A DNA stretch of 64,000 bases from Candidatus Melainabacteria bacterium (GCA_016716405.1 JADJWK010000002.1:992001-1056000); one strand, 5' to 3'; counted from the stretch's first letter, positions 50,620-59,671 are shown. Notes: generated by a model from the letters alone, not told the origin. Numbers and translations are program-made.

Positions 50620-51330
50620 ATGAGGCAGGCGGGCAATCAGGCGACCGGTTACAGAAAGAAGCAGAGAGAGCTCATGGACAGGCTCGAGGCACAGAGCCTG
50701 GACGGATCCGCGCCGGTTTTTACCGTCCCCAGGGAAAGCGATTACGCGACAAGCGATGAGCTCTGCCTGACCCTTCTTGGTTTCCTGTCGCCGGTCGTCT
50801 CGGAGCGGATTCAGGCACTGATAGAGAGCTTTCGAGAAGTCGATCCGGCTCAGTATTACTATCTTCCTGAGTCGCTTCATTTGACCGTGCAGAATGTCAG
50901 ACGAATAAGCAAGCCTCCCAGTTTCGGACCGGACGAGATAGATGCTGCCTGCCGGGTCTTTCGCTCCAGGCTCGCCGGGCTGGCGCCGCTATCTTTCGAG
51001 CTCTGCGGCTTCATCCGCCTGAAGAACAGCCTGAGTGTGGCGGGCTTCGCCTCGGATGGCTACCCGGCTCTGATCAGGTCTCTGAAAGAGGGGCTCGAGC
51101 TCGAAGGGATAGCCGACGACAAGCGCTATATGTCCGACGATGTGATTTTCGGCAATGTCACCATCTCGCGGTTTTCCGCCGAGCCCTCAGCCGCCTTCGA
51201 CAATCGCCTCGCCTCGATACGTGAAGAGAGCTTCGGCGAGCTTGTTCTGGAGAGGCTTTCGCTGGTGGTCACCAATTCTGTCTGCCATCCCCGGGCGACA
51301 AAAGTGATCGAGGAGTATGTCTTGCTTTAA
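50620..51330 (+). CDS. 2H phosphoesterase (2'-5' RNA ligase-like) with one altered HxT motif
   Basis: A 236-residue protein from the ATG at 50620, preceded by TATCAT 7 nt upstream; the longer frame beginning 50557 starts inside the beta-lactamase remnant. The first active-site motif is HLTV (about 87-90); the second, expected HxTx, reads NVTI (about 179-182), so its histidine is Asn. The fold strands GFIRLKNSLSVAGF and the C-terminal VVTNSVCHPRATKVIEEY resemble RNA ligase/cyclic phosphodiesterase relatives. Activity may be lost or changed. Cytoplasmic. Confidence 0.75.
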   Translation: MRQAGNQATGYRKKQRELMDRLEAQSLDGSAPVFTVPRESDYATSDELCLTLLGFLSPVVSERIQALIESFREVDPAQYYYLPESLHLTVQNVRRISKPPSFGPDEIDAACRVFRSRLAGLAPLSFELCGFIRLKNSLSVAGFASDGYPALIRSLKEGLELEGIADDKRYMSDDVIFGNVTISRFSAEPSAAFDNRLASIREESFGELVLERLSLVVTNSVCHPRATKVIEEYVLL

Positions 51331-51454
51331 AGCGATTTTGGACCGATCGATATATCAAGGAAGCTTCAGTCAGGACAGGGCAAGGATCTAGCTTTGTCAC
51401 CTGTCACGTTGTATGTTGATCTTGACAGTCTAAAAAGAATCGATAGTCGACCCG

Positions 51455-52045
51455 TCAAAAAAGATCCAGGGCACAGAGGTGGTGATAGACACTGTCCTTG
51501 GTACCGGCGTCCCAGGCCGGGTAGCGGCTCTGCATCTGAGCCCAGGCGGCAAAGAGGAGGCTCGAGGCTTGCTTGCCCTCGGGCACGGCCATGATCTGTC
51601 CCCAGGATGCCCCCTTCTCTGAAAGGGTGGAAGCCTTGTCGAAAAAGGACATCTGGAGCTGGATTGCTTTGACCACTTGATTCCTGAAAGTCTCCAGTCC
51701 TTTCGGGGTCGGCTCCGCCCTGAGCTTCTCAAGGGCTTCTCTGGTGGAGTAGTAATACTTCGAATAGCCGGCTCTTGCTTTCGACTTGTCTTTGAGAGCC
51801 TCCACCATGATCGTTTTCGCCTGGGCGCAACGGAGAATCATGGCATAAGCATGATTGATATAGACCCGGTCTCCTTCCGGGATTCCTTTGAGGGACTGGG
51901 GGAGCGGGGTGAGCTTGCAGTGATAGCTCATGCCGTTTGGAAGAGCGATGGATGACGGATACCAGTTCGAGGTGTCGGCGGCCGGTGCCGGAGCCGGACC
52001 AGAAAATGAGGCAATAAGAGCAATCAGATAGAAAGGCGATTTCAT
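51455..52045 (-). CDS. Secreted protein of unknown function
   Basis: A 196-residue protein with a signal peptide (about 1-22, ending APA-ADTS). The mature chain is helical and Lys/Tyr-rich, with one Cys pair (YHCK and LRCAQ, plus LCALDLF near the end). I do not recognise a family. It is joined to the upstream kinase gene by ATGA (52042-52045), so it may be a substrate or sensory partner of that kinase. That is inference from context. Confidence 0.6.
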   Translation of the reverse strand: MKSPFYLIALIASFSGPAPAPAADTSNWYPSSIALPNGMSYHCKLTPLPQSLKGIPEGDRVYINHAYAMILRCAQAKTIMVEALKDKSKARAGYSKYYYSTREALEKLRAEPTPKGLETFRNQVVKAIQLQMSFFDKASTLSEKGASWGQIMAVPEGKQASSLLFAAWAQMQSRYPAWDAGTKDSVYHHLCALDLF

Positions 52046-53676
52046 GTCAATTCCGCTGTTCCTTTCCCGGGTTCCGGGGCTATAGCCAGCAGGTCCTCTC
52101 GAAGCTCCTGGATATCGGCATAGCGCAGAGCCGGATCCAGCGATGTCGCTTTCGCCACCAGCATGTCGAGCTGGTCGCTGACGGTCTCTACAGTCTGCTT
52201 AGGATAAGACATGGTGATCGGCTCGGGGTCCTCGCCGGTGAGGAGGAAAAAGATGGTGGCACCCATGGCGTAGATGTCGCTCTGGGGAGTGGGCTTGCCC
52301 CGGAACTGCTCCGGCGGCAGATAGGACTGCTTGCCCACCACCGTGCTGGTGACGGTGTGCTCTTTCTGCTGGGCGACGTTGAAATCGACGAGTTTGAGCA
52401 TGCCGTCTTTGCGAAGGATGAGATTATCCGGGGTGAAGTCGCGGTGCACTATAGGCGGTGAGAGTCCGTGAAGATATTCGAGCATATGACACATCTGGTG
52501 CGCCATATCAAGCACCCTGTCCTCTTCCATCCTGCCTTCGGCGTCAACCAGCATGCGCAGGGAGCGGCCGTCGATCTTCTCGAGCACCAGGTAGCCCCGG
52601 TGGTCCTCGACGAAGAAGTCTTTGAGCTTGACGATTTTTTCGTGATCCAGGGCTTTGAGCATGCGCACCTCGTTTTGCATGCGCTCCAGGGCCTGCTTGC
52701 GGACATTGATATCGACATAGACAGGCAGGATGAATTCCTTGAGGACGATATCCTCGCCGTCATTCTGCCTGCCTTCATAGGCGGTGCCCTGACCGCCGAC
52801 GCCGAGCTGGCCGAAGACCTCGTACTTGCCTTCCTGGAGGCGGGTGTTGGCGATTAGCGGGGTCAGTCTCTCGCGCTCCGGGGGCGCCGAAAGAGCTTTG
52901 AGCCAGAGCTCCGTATAGCTCTGATCCTGCGGGGTGGCGAGCATCTCCACGAGCTGGGCGTCTTTGGCCACGTGCGGCGCCCAGCGCTCAAGAGAATCGA
53001 GGAATCTCTGGCGGTCCTCATTGGTGGCGAGACCTCCCAGCTTCAGTTCCATGGGGGTCTTCTGATCTTCGGTACGGATCCGGATTATGCAATCGAGGGG
53101 CGAGGTCTTCCCTTCGGGCCAGAGCAGATCAATCGCTTGAATAGATCCCCAGGGAATCAGGCAGCCCGAGCTCAGTGCCGAGCGCCGCCATTCCCAGGCT
53201 ATGCCCCGGTTGCTGAGAGCCAGATGCGTGGGGCGTTTCATATAGCTATAGCCGGCGATGCCGGCTACCCCGGCAGAGAAGAGAGCCATCAATTGCAGGA
53301 CGAGAATGCTCGAGATCGACTCCACCGGCGCCGCCGCCGCGGCTCCACCGAGGGTGGTGGCGACCGACGAGATGGTGCTGGTTGACAGAAGTCCGGTGGC
53401 GGCCCCGGTGCCGGCGCCGATGGCGCCTGATCCGCCCGAATAGCCGAAAAGAGTATTGGTGAGCTCGACAATGGCCCCGGGACCGCCGAGGACGAAAAAG
53501 AGGACCATGAGAATGGTGGCGAACCAGGCGCGCCAGCTGTTCCAGACGGAAAAGCGGTGCGAGAGCCAGCGCTCGGCGCTGTGGAAAGGATGATAGGGAA
53601 TCAGCACCTCATGCTCGGAATCGATACCGAAAGTGTCGCTGGGGCGATAGTATTCCAGTTTGACGAGCTGATTCAT
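52042..53676 (-). CDS. Membrane Ser/Thr kinase with DFN in place of DFG
   Basis: A 544-residue protein with transmembrane segments near about 50-80 and 125-150, a PH-like soluble region (about 150-265), then a kinase domain (about 275-535). Kinase features are GQLGVGGQGTAYEG, the lysine in DIVLKEF, HRDFTPDNL (about 411-419, Thr replacing the catalytic-loop Lys) and VDFNVAQQ (DFN instead of DFG, about 430-432). The Asp is kept, so magnesium binding may survive. It is paralogous in layout to the next upstream kinase. ATGA overlaps join it to genes on both sides. Confidence 0.85.
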   Translation of the reverse strand: MNQLVKLEYYRPSDTFGIDSEHEVLIPYHPFHSAERWLSHRFSVWNSWRAWFATILMVLFFVLGGPGAIVELTNTLFGYSGGSGAIGAGTGAATGLLSTSTISSVATTLGGAAAAAPVESISSILVLQLMALFSAGVAGIAGYSYMKRPTHLALSNRGIAWEWRRSALSSGCLIPWGSIQAIDLLWPEGKTSPLDCIIRIRTEDQKTPMELKLGGLATNEDRQRFLDSLERWAPHVAKDAQLVEMLATPQDQSYTELWLKALSAPPERERLTPLIANTRLQEGKYEVFGQLGVGGQGTAYEGRQNDGEDIVLKEFILPVYVDINVRKQALERMQNEVRMLKALDHEKIVKLKDFFVEDHRGYLVLEKIDGRSLRMLVDAEGRMEEDRVLDMAHQMCHMLEYLHGLSPPIVHRDFTPDNLILRKDGMLKLVDFNVAQQKEHTVTSTVVGKQSYLPPEQFRGKPTPQSDIYAMGATIFFLLTGEDPEPITMSYPKQTVETVSDQLDMLVAKATSLDPALRYADIQELREDLLAIAPEPGKGTAELT

Positions 53677-55133
53677 GCGCTCTCCGTGGAGGGAACCGAA
53701 GCAGGAGGAGCGGTGCCGATTCGAGCGGCGATTGCCTCGAGGCTTTCTTTGATTCTAGCCGGGTTCTCCGGACGCTCCGCCACTTCCATGCTCATGCATT
53801 GAGCGACGAGGCTGTCCAGATCTTCATCGATATCTTGATTGATGTCCCGGGGATGGGAGACCATCAAGGCCTCCGGGTCCTGACCGGTGAGCAGATAGAA
53901 GAGCGTGCCCCCCATGGCATAGATGTCGCTTGCCGGGCAGGCTTTGCCCCGGAGCTGCTCGGGAGCTATATAAGCCTGTTTGCCCACCAGGGTACCGGTG
54001 GCGGTGCCGACGAATTCGTTGGCGGCGCCGAAGTCGATGAGGACCGGCTTGTGGTCGTGACCGAGGACGAGGTTGTCCGGAGTCAGATCCCGGTGGATGA
54101 TAGCCGGGCTCTGGCTGTGCAGATAAGATAGTATGTCGGCGATTTGAATCCCCCACTGCACTACCTCTTGCTGGCTCTGGGGACCTTTCTGGCTGACGAG
54201 CTGGCGCAGATCCTGACCGCGTATGTATTCAAGAAGAAGATAATGGCGCTCGTTCTCTCTGAAATGATCCAGAACCCTGGCTATGTAGGGATGGGAGAGC
54301 CTGACCAGGAGCTTCGCTTCACGCTCGAACATCTCCTGGGCTTTCTCCCGGGAGGCGCTGTCGCTGTTGCCGGGAATCACCGCTTCTTTGAGCACCACCA
54401 GCTCGGAGCCTTTGAGCTGGACCAGATAGATTGCCGAGAGCCCCCCGAAAGCAAGCTGCCTGATTACCGCCAGGCGTCCTTCCTGCAGGGTCGTTCCTGG
54501 TTTCAGAGGAATGAAGGAGGTATTGCTGAAACGGCGGGAGAGCTCCTCTTCCCACATCTTCGTATAGCTGATGGCAGTCAGACCGAGGTTCTCGTTTTGC
54601 AGATCGTTCTGGAATTCAATCAGGTCCTGGGTTCTGTTGCAGTTTTCTCCCCAGATCTCGATAGCCAGGAGCATCTGCTCCAGATCCGTGCGTTCCATAT
54701 CTTTGAGCTTCAGGACGACACTGCCGCCGTTGCCGAAATTGAGTCCGAGAAGGCGGTCGGTGCTGCCCTTTCCGGAATCGGCCGAGCTCAGGGTGGCGAA
54801 TTTCAGATCGTGCCAGCTCCGCTCTCGCTTGAAGGCGAGATTGGGAAGCATCCTCAGGGGAAAGGCGATGCCCTCCCGGCTTACGACAATCAGGTCGTCC
54901 TCGAAAATCGCCGCCAGAACAATGGCGAATGCCGGTATGGCAATGAGGGCGATGATCAGGGCGAAAGCAACGATTGCCGGGATCTGATGGGGGTGCTGGA
55001 TGATCTGGCTGGTCAGTAGACCCAGAAAAAAGGGAATGGCGATCCCCCACAGTGGCATCAGTGCGGCGGTGGCCACAACGCCCACCTGGCAGGCTTTGCT
55101 TTTATAAGGAATGCACAGCTCGAGCTCAGCCAT
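53673..55133 (-). CDS. Membrane Ser/Thr protein kinase, paralogue of the downstream kinase
   Basis: A 486-residue protein with two N-terminal transmembrane helices (about 18-40 and 50-75), a PH-like middle region, and a kinase domain (about 225-475). It has RQLAFGGLSAIYLV, the lysine of LVVLKEA, HRDLTPDN (about 346-353) and an intact DFG in VLIDFGAAN (about 366), followed by PEQLRGKACPASDIYAMGGTLFYLLTG. Likely active. TATAAT (55172-55167) lies before the gene, so the three-gene unit may have its own promoter. It is coupled to the next kinase by ATGA. Confidence 0.9.
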   Translation of the reverse strand: MAELELCIPYKSKACQVGVVATAALMPLWGIAIPFFLGLLTSQIIQHPHQIPAIVAFALIIALIAIPAFAIVLAAIFEDDLIVVSREGIAFPLRMLPNLAFKRERSWHDLKFATLSSADSGKGSTDRLLGLNFGNGGSVVLKLKDMERTDLEQMLLAIEIWGENCNRTQDLIEFQNDLQNENLGLTAISYTKMWEEELSRRFSNTSFIPLKPGTTLQEGRLAVIRQLAFGGLSAIYLVQLKGSELVVLKEAVIPGNSDSASREKAQEMFEREAKLLVRLSHPYIARVLDHFRENERHYLLLEYIRGQDLRQLVSQKGPQSQQEVVQWGIQIADILSYLHSQSPAIIHRDLTPDNLVLGHDHKPVLIDFGAANEFVGTATGTLVGKQAYIAPEQLRGKACPASDIYAMGGTLFYLLTGQDPEALMVSHPRDINQDIDEDLDSLVAQCMSMEVAERPENPARIKESLEAIAARIGTAPPASVPSTESA

Positions 55134-55166
55134 TTAGTCCGTTAAATCGAAACAGATCCTACTGGC

Positions 55167-55172
55167 ATTATA
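55167..55172 (-). promoter_or_regulatory. Candidate -10 (TATAAT) for the kinase-kinase-secreted protein unit
   Basis: A perfect TATAAT on the minus strand lies in the 48-bp gap after the stop of the upstream gene (55182) and 34 bp before the kinase ATG at 55133. No good -35 is spaced correctly. Confidence 0.35.
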
Positions 55173-55181
55173 GTGCCGTCT

Positions 55182-55844
55182 CTATTTCTCAGCTGGTTTT
55201 TGGGCCGGCTTTATTGAATATTGTCCGGATGTGCGGCGGAGGTGCTCCAGATGAACCTCACCGGAGACGATCGGCACCTGGGCCAGGAAAGAGGGGAGTT
55301 TCTCGGTGCGGGTCCAGTTCATCTCCAGCTCGAACAGACAATTGGTGATCAGGCTCGACATATACGGGTAGCAACCCTCGGCTCCGTCCTTCAGCGACCA
55401 GGACATCTCCCCGTCGCTTATATCGCCGTTGTTGTAGATTCGCAGCCGTGAGACCAGGGTGGCGGTATCCTGATCGGACATGAAGGCATAAGCGAAGATC
55501 TGCCCGCAGTTTTCGTTTCTGGGATTGGGCAGGTCGGCGTCCGAGCCCACGCCGCTGAGGATAGTGATAGTCAGGCGACGTTTGCCGGAGCGCACGAAAA
55601 TGACATCGTTGGCCAGGTCGGTAGTGAGAAGCTGGCTCACTGTGTCCCGGGGATCGGGATCATTGCCGTTGGTGTTGTTGAGCATGCCCACCAGATTGAC
55701 GGCAGCAGCGCCCAGGGCGGACATGGTCTGATGCCTCTTGGACTTTATCTCTTTCTCCTTCTGGAGGGCATAGCGATATGCGGAGGCCTTCTCCAGAAAC
55801 TCGTCATAGTCAAAGTCCGGCATCTTCTCTTTCTCCGCTGTCAT
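55182..55844 (-). CDS. Uncharacterised soluble protein
   Basis: A 220-residue protein without signal peptide. An N-terminal helical part (about 8-50, EKEKMPDFDYDEFLEKASAYRY) is followed by a beta-rich region: NDVIFVRSGKRRLTITILSGV, CGQIFAYAFMSDQDTATLVSRLRIY, and EMSWSLKDGAEGCYPYMSSLITNCLFELEMNW. I do not recognise it; the layout recalls small sensor-like domains that bind effectors, but nothing proves it. It overlaps the upstream SDR gene by ATGA and precedes the kinase pair, so it belongs to the kinase neighbourhood. Confidence 0.55.
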   Translation of the reverse strand: MTAEKEKMPDFDYDEFLEKASAYRYALQKEKEIKSKRHQTMSALGAAAVNLVGMLNNTNGNDPDPRDTVSQLLTTDLANDVIFVRSGKRRLTITILSGVGSDADLPNPRNENCGQIFAYAFMSDQDTATLVSRLRIYNNGDISDGEMSWSLKDGAEGCYPYMSSLITNCLFELEMNWTRTEKLPSFLAQVPIVSGEVHLEHLRRTSGQYSIKPAQKPAEK

Positions 55845-56740
55845 CCGGCTACTTTATCGAGAGCTTTGCTCTTGTCCCGGCTGTCCGTGGCTGACACCGG
55901 CAGCCTGGAATTAACCGAGAATACCAGACCGGGAGCAAGAGCCTGAAGTCTCTCAACCAGTTTGCCCGGCGCGGTCATGATCATCTCGTGGCTTCCGCCC
56001 CTGTTTAGATTCTTTTCGATCTGCTCCGCCACGCTCTCAGGCGAGATCGAGAGAACATAACGCATAAGCAGACCGGCAGCGTCGTTGCGACTGGCGATCA
56101 GGGTGGGGTTCTTGGCGTCGTCGACGCTGTTCTTCTCGAAAAACTCGGTGCGTACCCAGCCCGGCGAAACGGTGAGGATGTCGATCCCGTCTCTTGCGAG
56201 CTCTGCGGCCATGCCTGTGGACATGGCCGTCAGCGCATGCTTGGAAGCGGCATAGCAGACGCTGCCTGCAAAAGCGACCTTGCCTGCCACCGAGGATATA
56301 TTGACGATCTTGCCCGCTGCCTGTTTCTTGAATTCAGGAAGGGCTCGGTAAGTAGCTTCCAGGGCGGCGAAAAAGTTGACTTCGAATACCCGGCGCCAGT
56401 CGTCGGTGTCGAGATCGAGTATCTGTCCCGGTCTGGCCAGACCGGCATTGTTCACCAGGAGATGAATGCCGCCATACTCTTCCAGGCATCTGTCCACGAG
56501 AGAGGCTGCCAGTCCCGGCTCCGCCAGATCTCCCGGGACGACCAGACAGTGTCCTCCCAGCTTCTCCACGGCTTCTTTCGTGACGGCAAGCTGCTCGACG
56601 CTGCGGGCATTGATCACGAGTCTGGCCCGGTAGCGTCTGGCGAGGCGCAGGGCAAGCGCTTTGCCTATGCCCGACGAGGCGCCGGTGATCACCGCCGGGA
56701 ATTCTTTCTCGAGTTTTCTGGTACTTCTATTTCTTGACAT
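55841..56740 (-). CDS. Short-chain dehydrogenase/reductase
   Basis: A 299-residue classical SDR from the ATG at 56740 (MSRNRSTRK); an upstream in-frame ATG at 56764 has no support. Cofactor motif TGASSGIG (about 20-27), NNAG (about 99-102), catalytic Ser in IVNISSVAG, and YAASK (Tyr/Lys dyad). The tail (about 230-299) is longer than minimal SDRs and includes PGKLVERLQALAPGLVFSVN. NAD(P)-dependent oxidoreductase of unknown substrate, cytoplasmic. ATGA coupling to the following gene. Confidence 0.9.
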   Translation of the reverse strand: MSRNRSTRKLEKEFPAVITGASSGIGKALALRLARRYRARLVINARSVEQLAVTKEAVEKLGGHCLVVPGDLAEPGLAASLVDRCLEEYGGIHLLVNNAGLARPGQILDLDTDDWRRVFEVNFFAALEATYRALPEFKKQAAGKIVNISSVAGKVAFAGSVCYAASKHALTAMSTGMAAELARDGIDILTVSPGWVRTEFFEKNSVDDAKNPTLIASRNDAAGLLMRYVLSISPESVAEQIEKNLNRGGSHEMIMTAPGKLVERLQALAPGLVFSVNSRLPVSATDSRDKSKALDKVAG

Positions 56741-56822
56741 GGGCCGAATAAAGCAAAAACACATTATATTGGCTTTGTCCCGGCGTTGCCGCCTTCACGG
56801 GCGGCTCTTAACTTTGTTTCTG

Positions 56823-58445
56823 TTAAACAAAGAGGAGCAGTGTCTCGATTCCATATACGGCAACAAGCTTGGAGAGGGTCGGATCGTAATTTCTACTGGT
56901 TAGAAAAAGTTTGAATGAATCCAGGGGGCTCTTGTCCTCGAGCTCCGCCCTGAGGCTGTCCAGCTGCTTTCTGGCGATTCCGGATGGATATTCTCTTGTG
57001 AAAAGGTCGAAAGCATCGAAGGCCAGCTGCAATACCGCGAAGTTGGCAAGAGCGAAGGCGATCAGTGTGAGGAGCTCGAAGCTCCCCGTGGGCTCGTAGA
57101 GGAGACGGCAGAGCCCGATACCGACAAGGCCCGCCAGGAGAGCCAGACCGATCGCCAGGGTGGTGGCAAGCAGATTGAAGGAGCGCAATAGAAGAATCAA
57201 GAATTTCAGCCTGAAGCTCTTTCTGATCACCTGATCGGCGATCACCGCCAGCTCCTGATAGAGAGGCACGAGATTGCGCAGGGCAAGAACAATTCTGGCT
57301 CCCATGCTCATGACAAGAGAAGTGGTCCAGATGATCAGGGCACTTGCCAGGCTGCCTTCGAAATGAAAGGCGAGAAAGGCTGTCCCGACCAGGCCCAGCA
57401 CAGCGCCAGTGGAGAGGGCCCGGGCCGCCCGGTGGCGATGAGCGGCATCCAGTATGAGACCGCGTCGAAGCAGGCTTTTGCGCAGCTCTTCTTCGAAAGC
57501 CTGCCGGTAACCGGCACTGGTGAAATCAGCCAGGATTCTCAGAAGACCCTGGTAAGAGAAATATTTCTTGAGCTTCATAGGATCGCTGATGGTTTCTTCA
57601 ATAAAGACTTTCAGAGAGCGGGTCAGGAATCGATAGAGGAAGGTTATGCGGGCGGCTATCTGGCGCGGGCTGCGGGCGTTGCCCAGGACGGCCTGCTTAG
57701 TCTTCTTGGTCGCCCAGCTCGAGAGAGCCTCCCGGACTATCTTCAGCATGTTCTTCTCGTAGTCGCAGAGGCTTTCGCTGAAGGTCTCGTCCTCGTTTTT
57801 GCGCAGACCTCTCTGGGTGAGGTCCACCGCCAGGACGATAAGAGCGTGGGTGGTATCACCGCCTCTGACCAGATAAGCAATCTCGGGAGGGCGCAAGCCG
57901 CTTTCGACCATAGACCCGGGACTTGCTTCGGCAGTGGTCTCGACCAGGATCGGGTCTTTCAGCCAGGCATGCAAAAACCGGCGCATGAAAAGCAACATCG
58001 CCAAAAGAGTGAGGAGCCCTGGGAAAACTGGATGGAGGTTGATTCTAACCGGCCTTGGAAAGGGGCATCTCGGGCTTCGTGTGCATCGCCAGGCGCTTGG
58101 CGGCGCCCGTTTGATTGATTCTATCAAGTCGTCGCAGGTATGGGTCGAGGGGATGAGAATTTCGGGGGTGCCGTTGATCGTGCCTTCGAGAGCGAGGAAA
58201 TTGCCGTCCCGGATGCACACCAGGGCCGGTGCGTCCCTGGTCGTCTTGATCTGTCTCACCGTGGATGTCTGCCATTTGAAGACCACCACGTCCGGGCGGC
58301 TGCGGGCGATGCGCCCGAGAACATCCTCGCCGGCCAGAGCGGTGCCCACGACCTCGATGTCATCGAGGTTGTCCAGCCAGAGATTGAGCATCACAAGCGA
58401 GGGTTCGTCCTGCTCGACTATGAATATTCTGGTTGGTTTGCTCAT
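56823..58445 (-). CDS. Pseudo-receiver domain fused to a large membrane protein
   Basis: A 540-residue protein. Residues about 5-110 follow a CheY-like receiver fold (RIFIVEQDEPSLVMLNLWLD, RPDVVVFKWQ), but the phospho-acceptor Asp is Lys57 and the conserved C-terminal Lys-Pro is absent, so it should not be phosphorylated. After a linker and one helix (about 140-157), a region LRPPEIAYLVRGGDTTHALIVLAVDLTQRG resembles the conserved part of TIGR04222-type membrane proteins. Several C-terminal transmembrane helices follow (about 345-480). Function unknown; it may hold a protein partner at the membrane. Confidence 0.7.
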   Translation of the reverse strand: MSKPTRIFIVEQDEPSLVMLNLWLDNLDDIEVVGTALAGEDVLGRIARSRPDVVVFKWQTSTVRQIKTTRDAPALVCIRDGNFLALEGTINGTPEILIPSTHTCDDLIESIKRAPPSAWRCTRSPRCPFPRPVRINLHPVFPGLLTLLAMLLFMRRFLHAWLKDPILVETTAEASPGSMVESGLRPPEIAYLVRGGDTTHALIVLAVDLTQRGLRKNEDETFSESLCDYEKNMLKIVREALSSWATKKTKQAVLGNARSPRQIAARITFLYRFLTRSLKVFIEETISDPMKLKKYFSYQGLLRILADFTSAGYRQAFEEELRKSLLRRGLILDAAHRHRAARALSTGAVLGLVGTAFLAFHFEGSLASALIIWTTSLVMSMGARIVLALRNLVPLYQELAVIADQVIRKSFRLKFLILLLRSFNLLATTLAIGLALLAGLVGIGLCRLLYEPTGSFELLTLIAFALANFAVLQLAFDAFDLFTREYPSGIARKQLDSLRAELEDKSPLDSFKLFLTSRNYDPTLSKLVAVYGIETLLLFV

Positions 58446-58596
58446 GGTTATGGGTCCTTAGAGAAACGCTTGAAAAAATCGACAACATTAATCAGCCCGG
58501 CCGACTGGAGACCTCTTCGCGGCGGTGCTTGACGAAAAGATGAAGAGAAGTTGAAGACTGTATTAGTGTATAGCCTTGATCGTCGATTGAGAACTG

Positions 58597-58626
58597 CTTA
58601 TATGTTAATCAAATATACCCTGACAA
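58597..58626 (-). promoter_or_regulatory. Candidate promoter for the pseudo-receiver gene
   Basis: On the minus strand TTGTCA (58626-58621) and TATAAG (58602-58597) are 18 bp apart in the 287-bp AT-rich gap 58446-58732. The leader to the ATG at 58445 would be about 145 nt, with AAGGACC as Shine-Dalgarno. The remaining part of the gap has no gene I recognise. Confidence 0.45.
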
Positions 58627-58732
58627 TTGCCGGGCTCGATCTTCGCCAGGCTGAATCTAGCAGTGTTTCAGCGCTTAACAGTCTTCACAATTTTAAGTTT
58701 GTTAACAGAAATTAGTCGCTTTTCAACGTTTC

Positions 58733-59671
58733 TCAATCCAGAGTGAGGCTCATATCCACCGCCGGAACCGAGTGGGTGAGGGCCCCGACGGATATATAGT
58801 CGATACCTGGGATCAGGTAGGAAGCAAGGTTGTCCAGATTGATGCCGCCAGAGACTTCGAGCCTGGCTGCGCCTTGCACCAGGCTGACCGCCTCCCGCAC
58901 CCGTTCGGGTTTCATGTTGTCCAGAAGGATGATATCGGCTCCCGCCTCCACGGCTTCTTCGACCTCGGCGAGAGTCCTGGTCTCGACCTCGACGATCAGA
59001 TCGGGGCAGGCGAGACGGGAGCGCCTGACTGACTCCTTTACCGAGCCTGCCATGGTGATGTGATTCTCTTTGATCAGGACCCGGTCATAGAGCCCGGCCC
59101 GGTGCAGGGTGCCGCCCCCGACCAGGACCGCATAACGCTCGAAAGCACGCAGACCGGGGGTGGTTTTTCTCGTGTGCAGGATCTCGATGCCGCTTCCCCT
59201 GGCTTTCTCTACGAAGCGGCCGGTCATGGTGGCGATGGCCGACATGCGCTGGAGAAGATTGAGGGCGAGACGCTCGGCGGTCAGGATTGCCCTGGCATTG
59301 CCCGTGACTCTCAAGATGTCGCAGGGTGTTCCGGTGACTCTGTCTCCTTCCTGGCAGTGGAAGTCCAACTTCAGATCCCGGTCGAGGCCGTGCATCACCA
59401 TCTGAAAGACCTCGAGACCGGCGATTATCGCTGGCTGGCGAAGCTCTACCCGGGCTTGTGCTCCGGCATCCGGCGGGACAGTGGCGAGGGTGGTGACATC
59501 GCCTGCGTTCTCCAGACCCAGGTCTTCCGCCATGCCCAGAGCGATGGCACGCTCGCAGAGAGTGCGGGCCTCGCCCTCCAGGGCCTGCCGGTAGTCAGGT
59601 CCGGTCTCTGTCTTGCTCGTGCTTGTTCCGCTCACTGGCTCTCTCCCGATCTGTTTTGCGACGGCATGCAA
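58733..59671 (-). CDS. nadC: Nicotinate-nucleotide pyrophosphorylase (carboxylating)
   Basis: A 312-residue enzyme. Motifs of quinolinate phosphoribosyltransferase are visible: AEDLGLENAGDVTTLATVP, LNLLQRMSAIATMT, ILHTRKTTPGLRAFERYAVLVGGGTLHRAGLYDRVLIKENH and VEVETRTLAEVEEAVEAGADIILLDNM, ending with EVSGGINLDNL. It converts quinolinate and PRPP to nicotinate mononucleotide for NAD synthesis, in the cytoplasm. No nadA/nadB neighbours. An N-terminal extension of about 30 residues precedes the first family motif; a later start is possible. Confidence 0.95.
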   Translation of the reverse strand: MHAVAKQIGREPVSGTSTSKTETGPDYRQALEGEARTLCERAIALGMAEDLGLENAGDVTTLATVPPDAGAQARVELRQPAIIAGLEVFQMVMHGLDRDLKLDFHCQEGDRVTGTPCDILRVTGNARAILTAERLALNLLQRMSAIATMTGRFVEKARGSGIEILHTRKTTPGLRAFERYAVLVGGGTLHRAGLYDRVLIKENHITMAGSVKESVRRSRLACPDLIVEVETRTLAEVEEAVEAGADIILLDNMKPERVREAVSLVQGAARLEVSGGINLDNLASYLIPGIDYISVGALTHSVPAVDMSLTLD

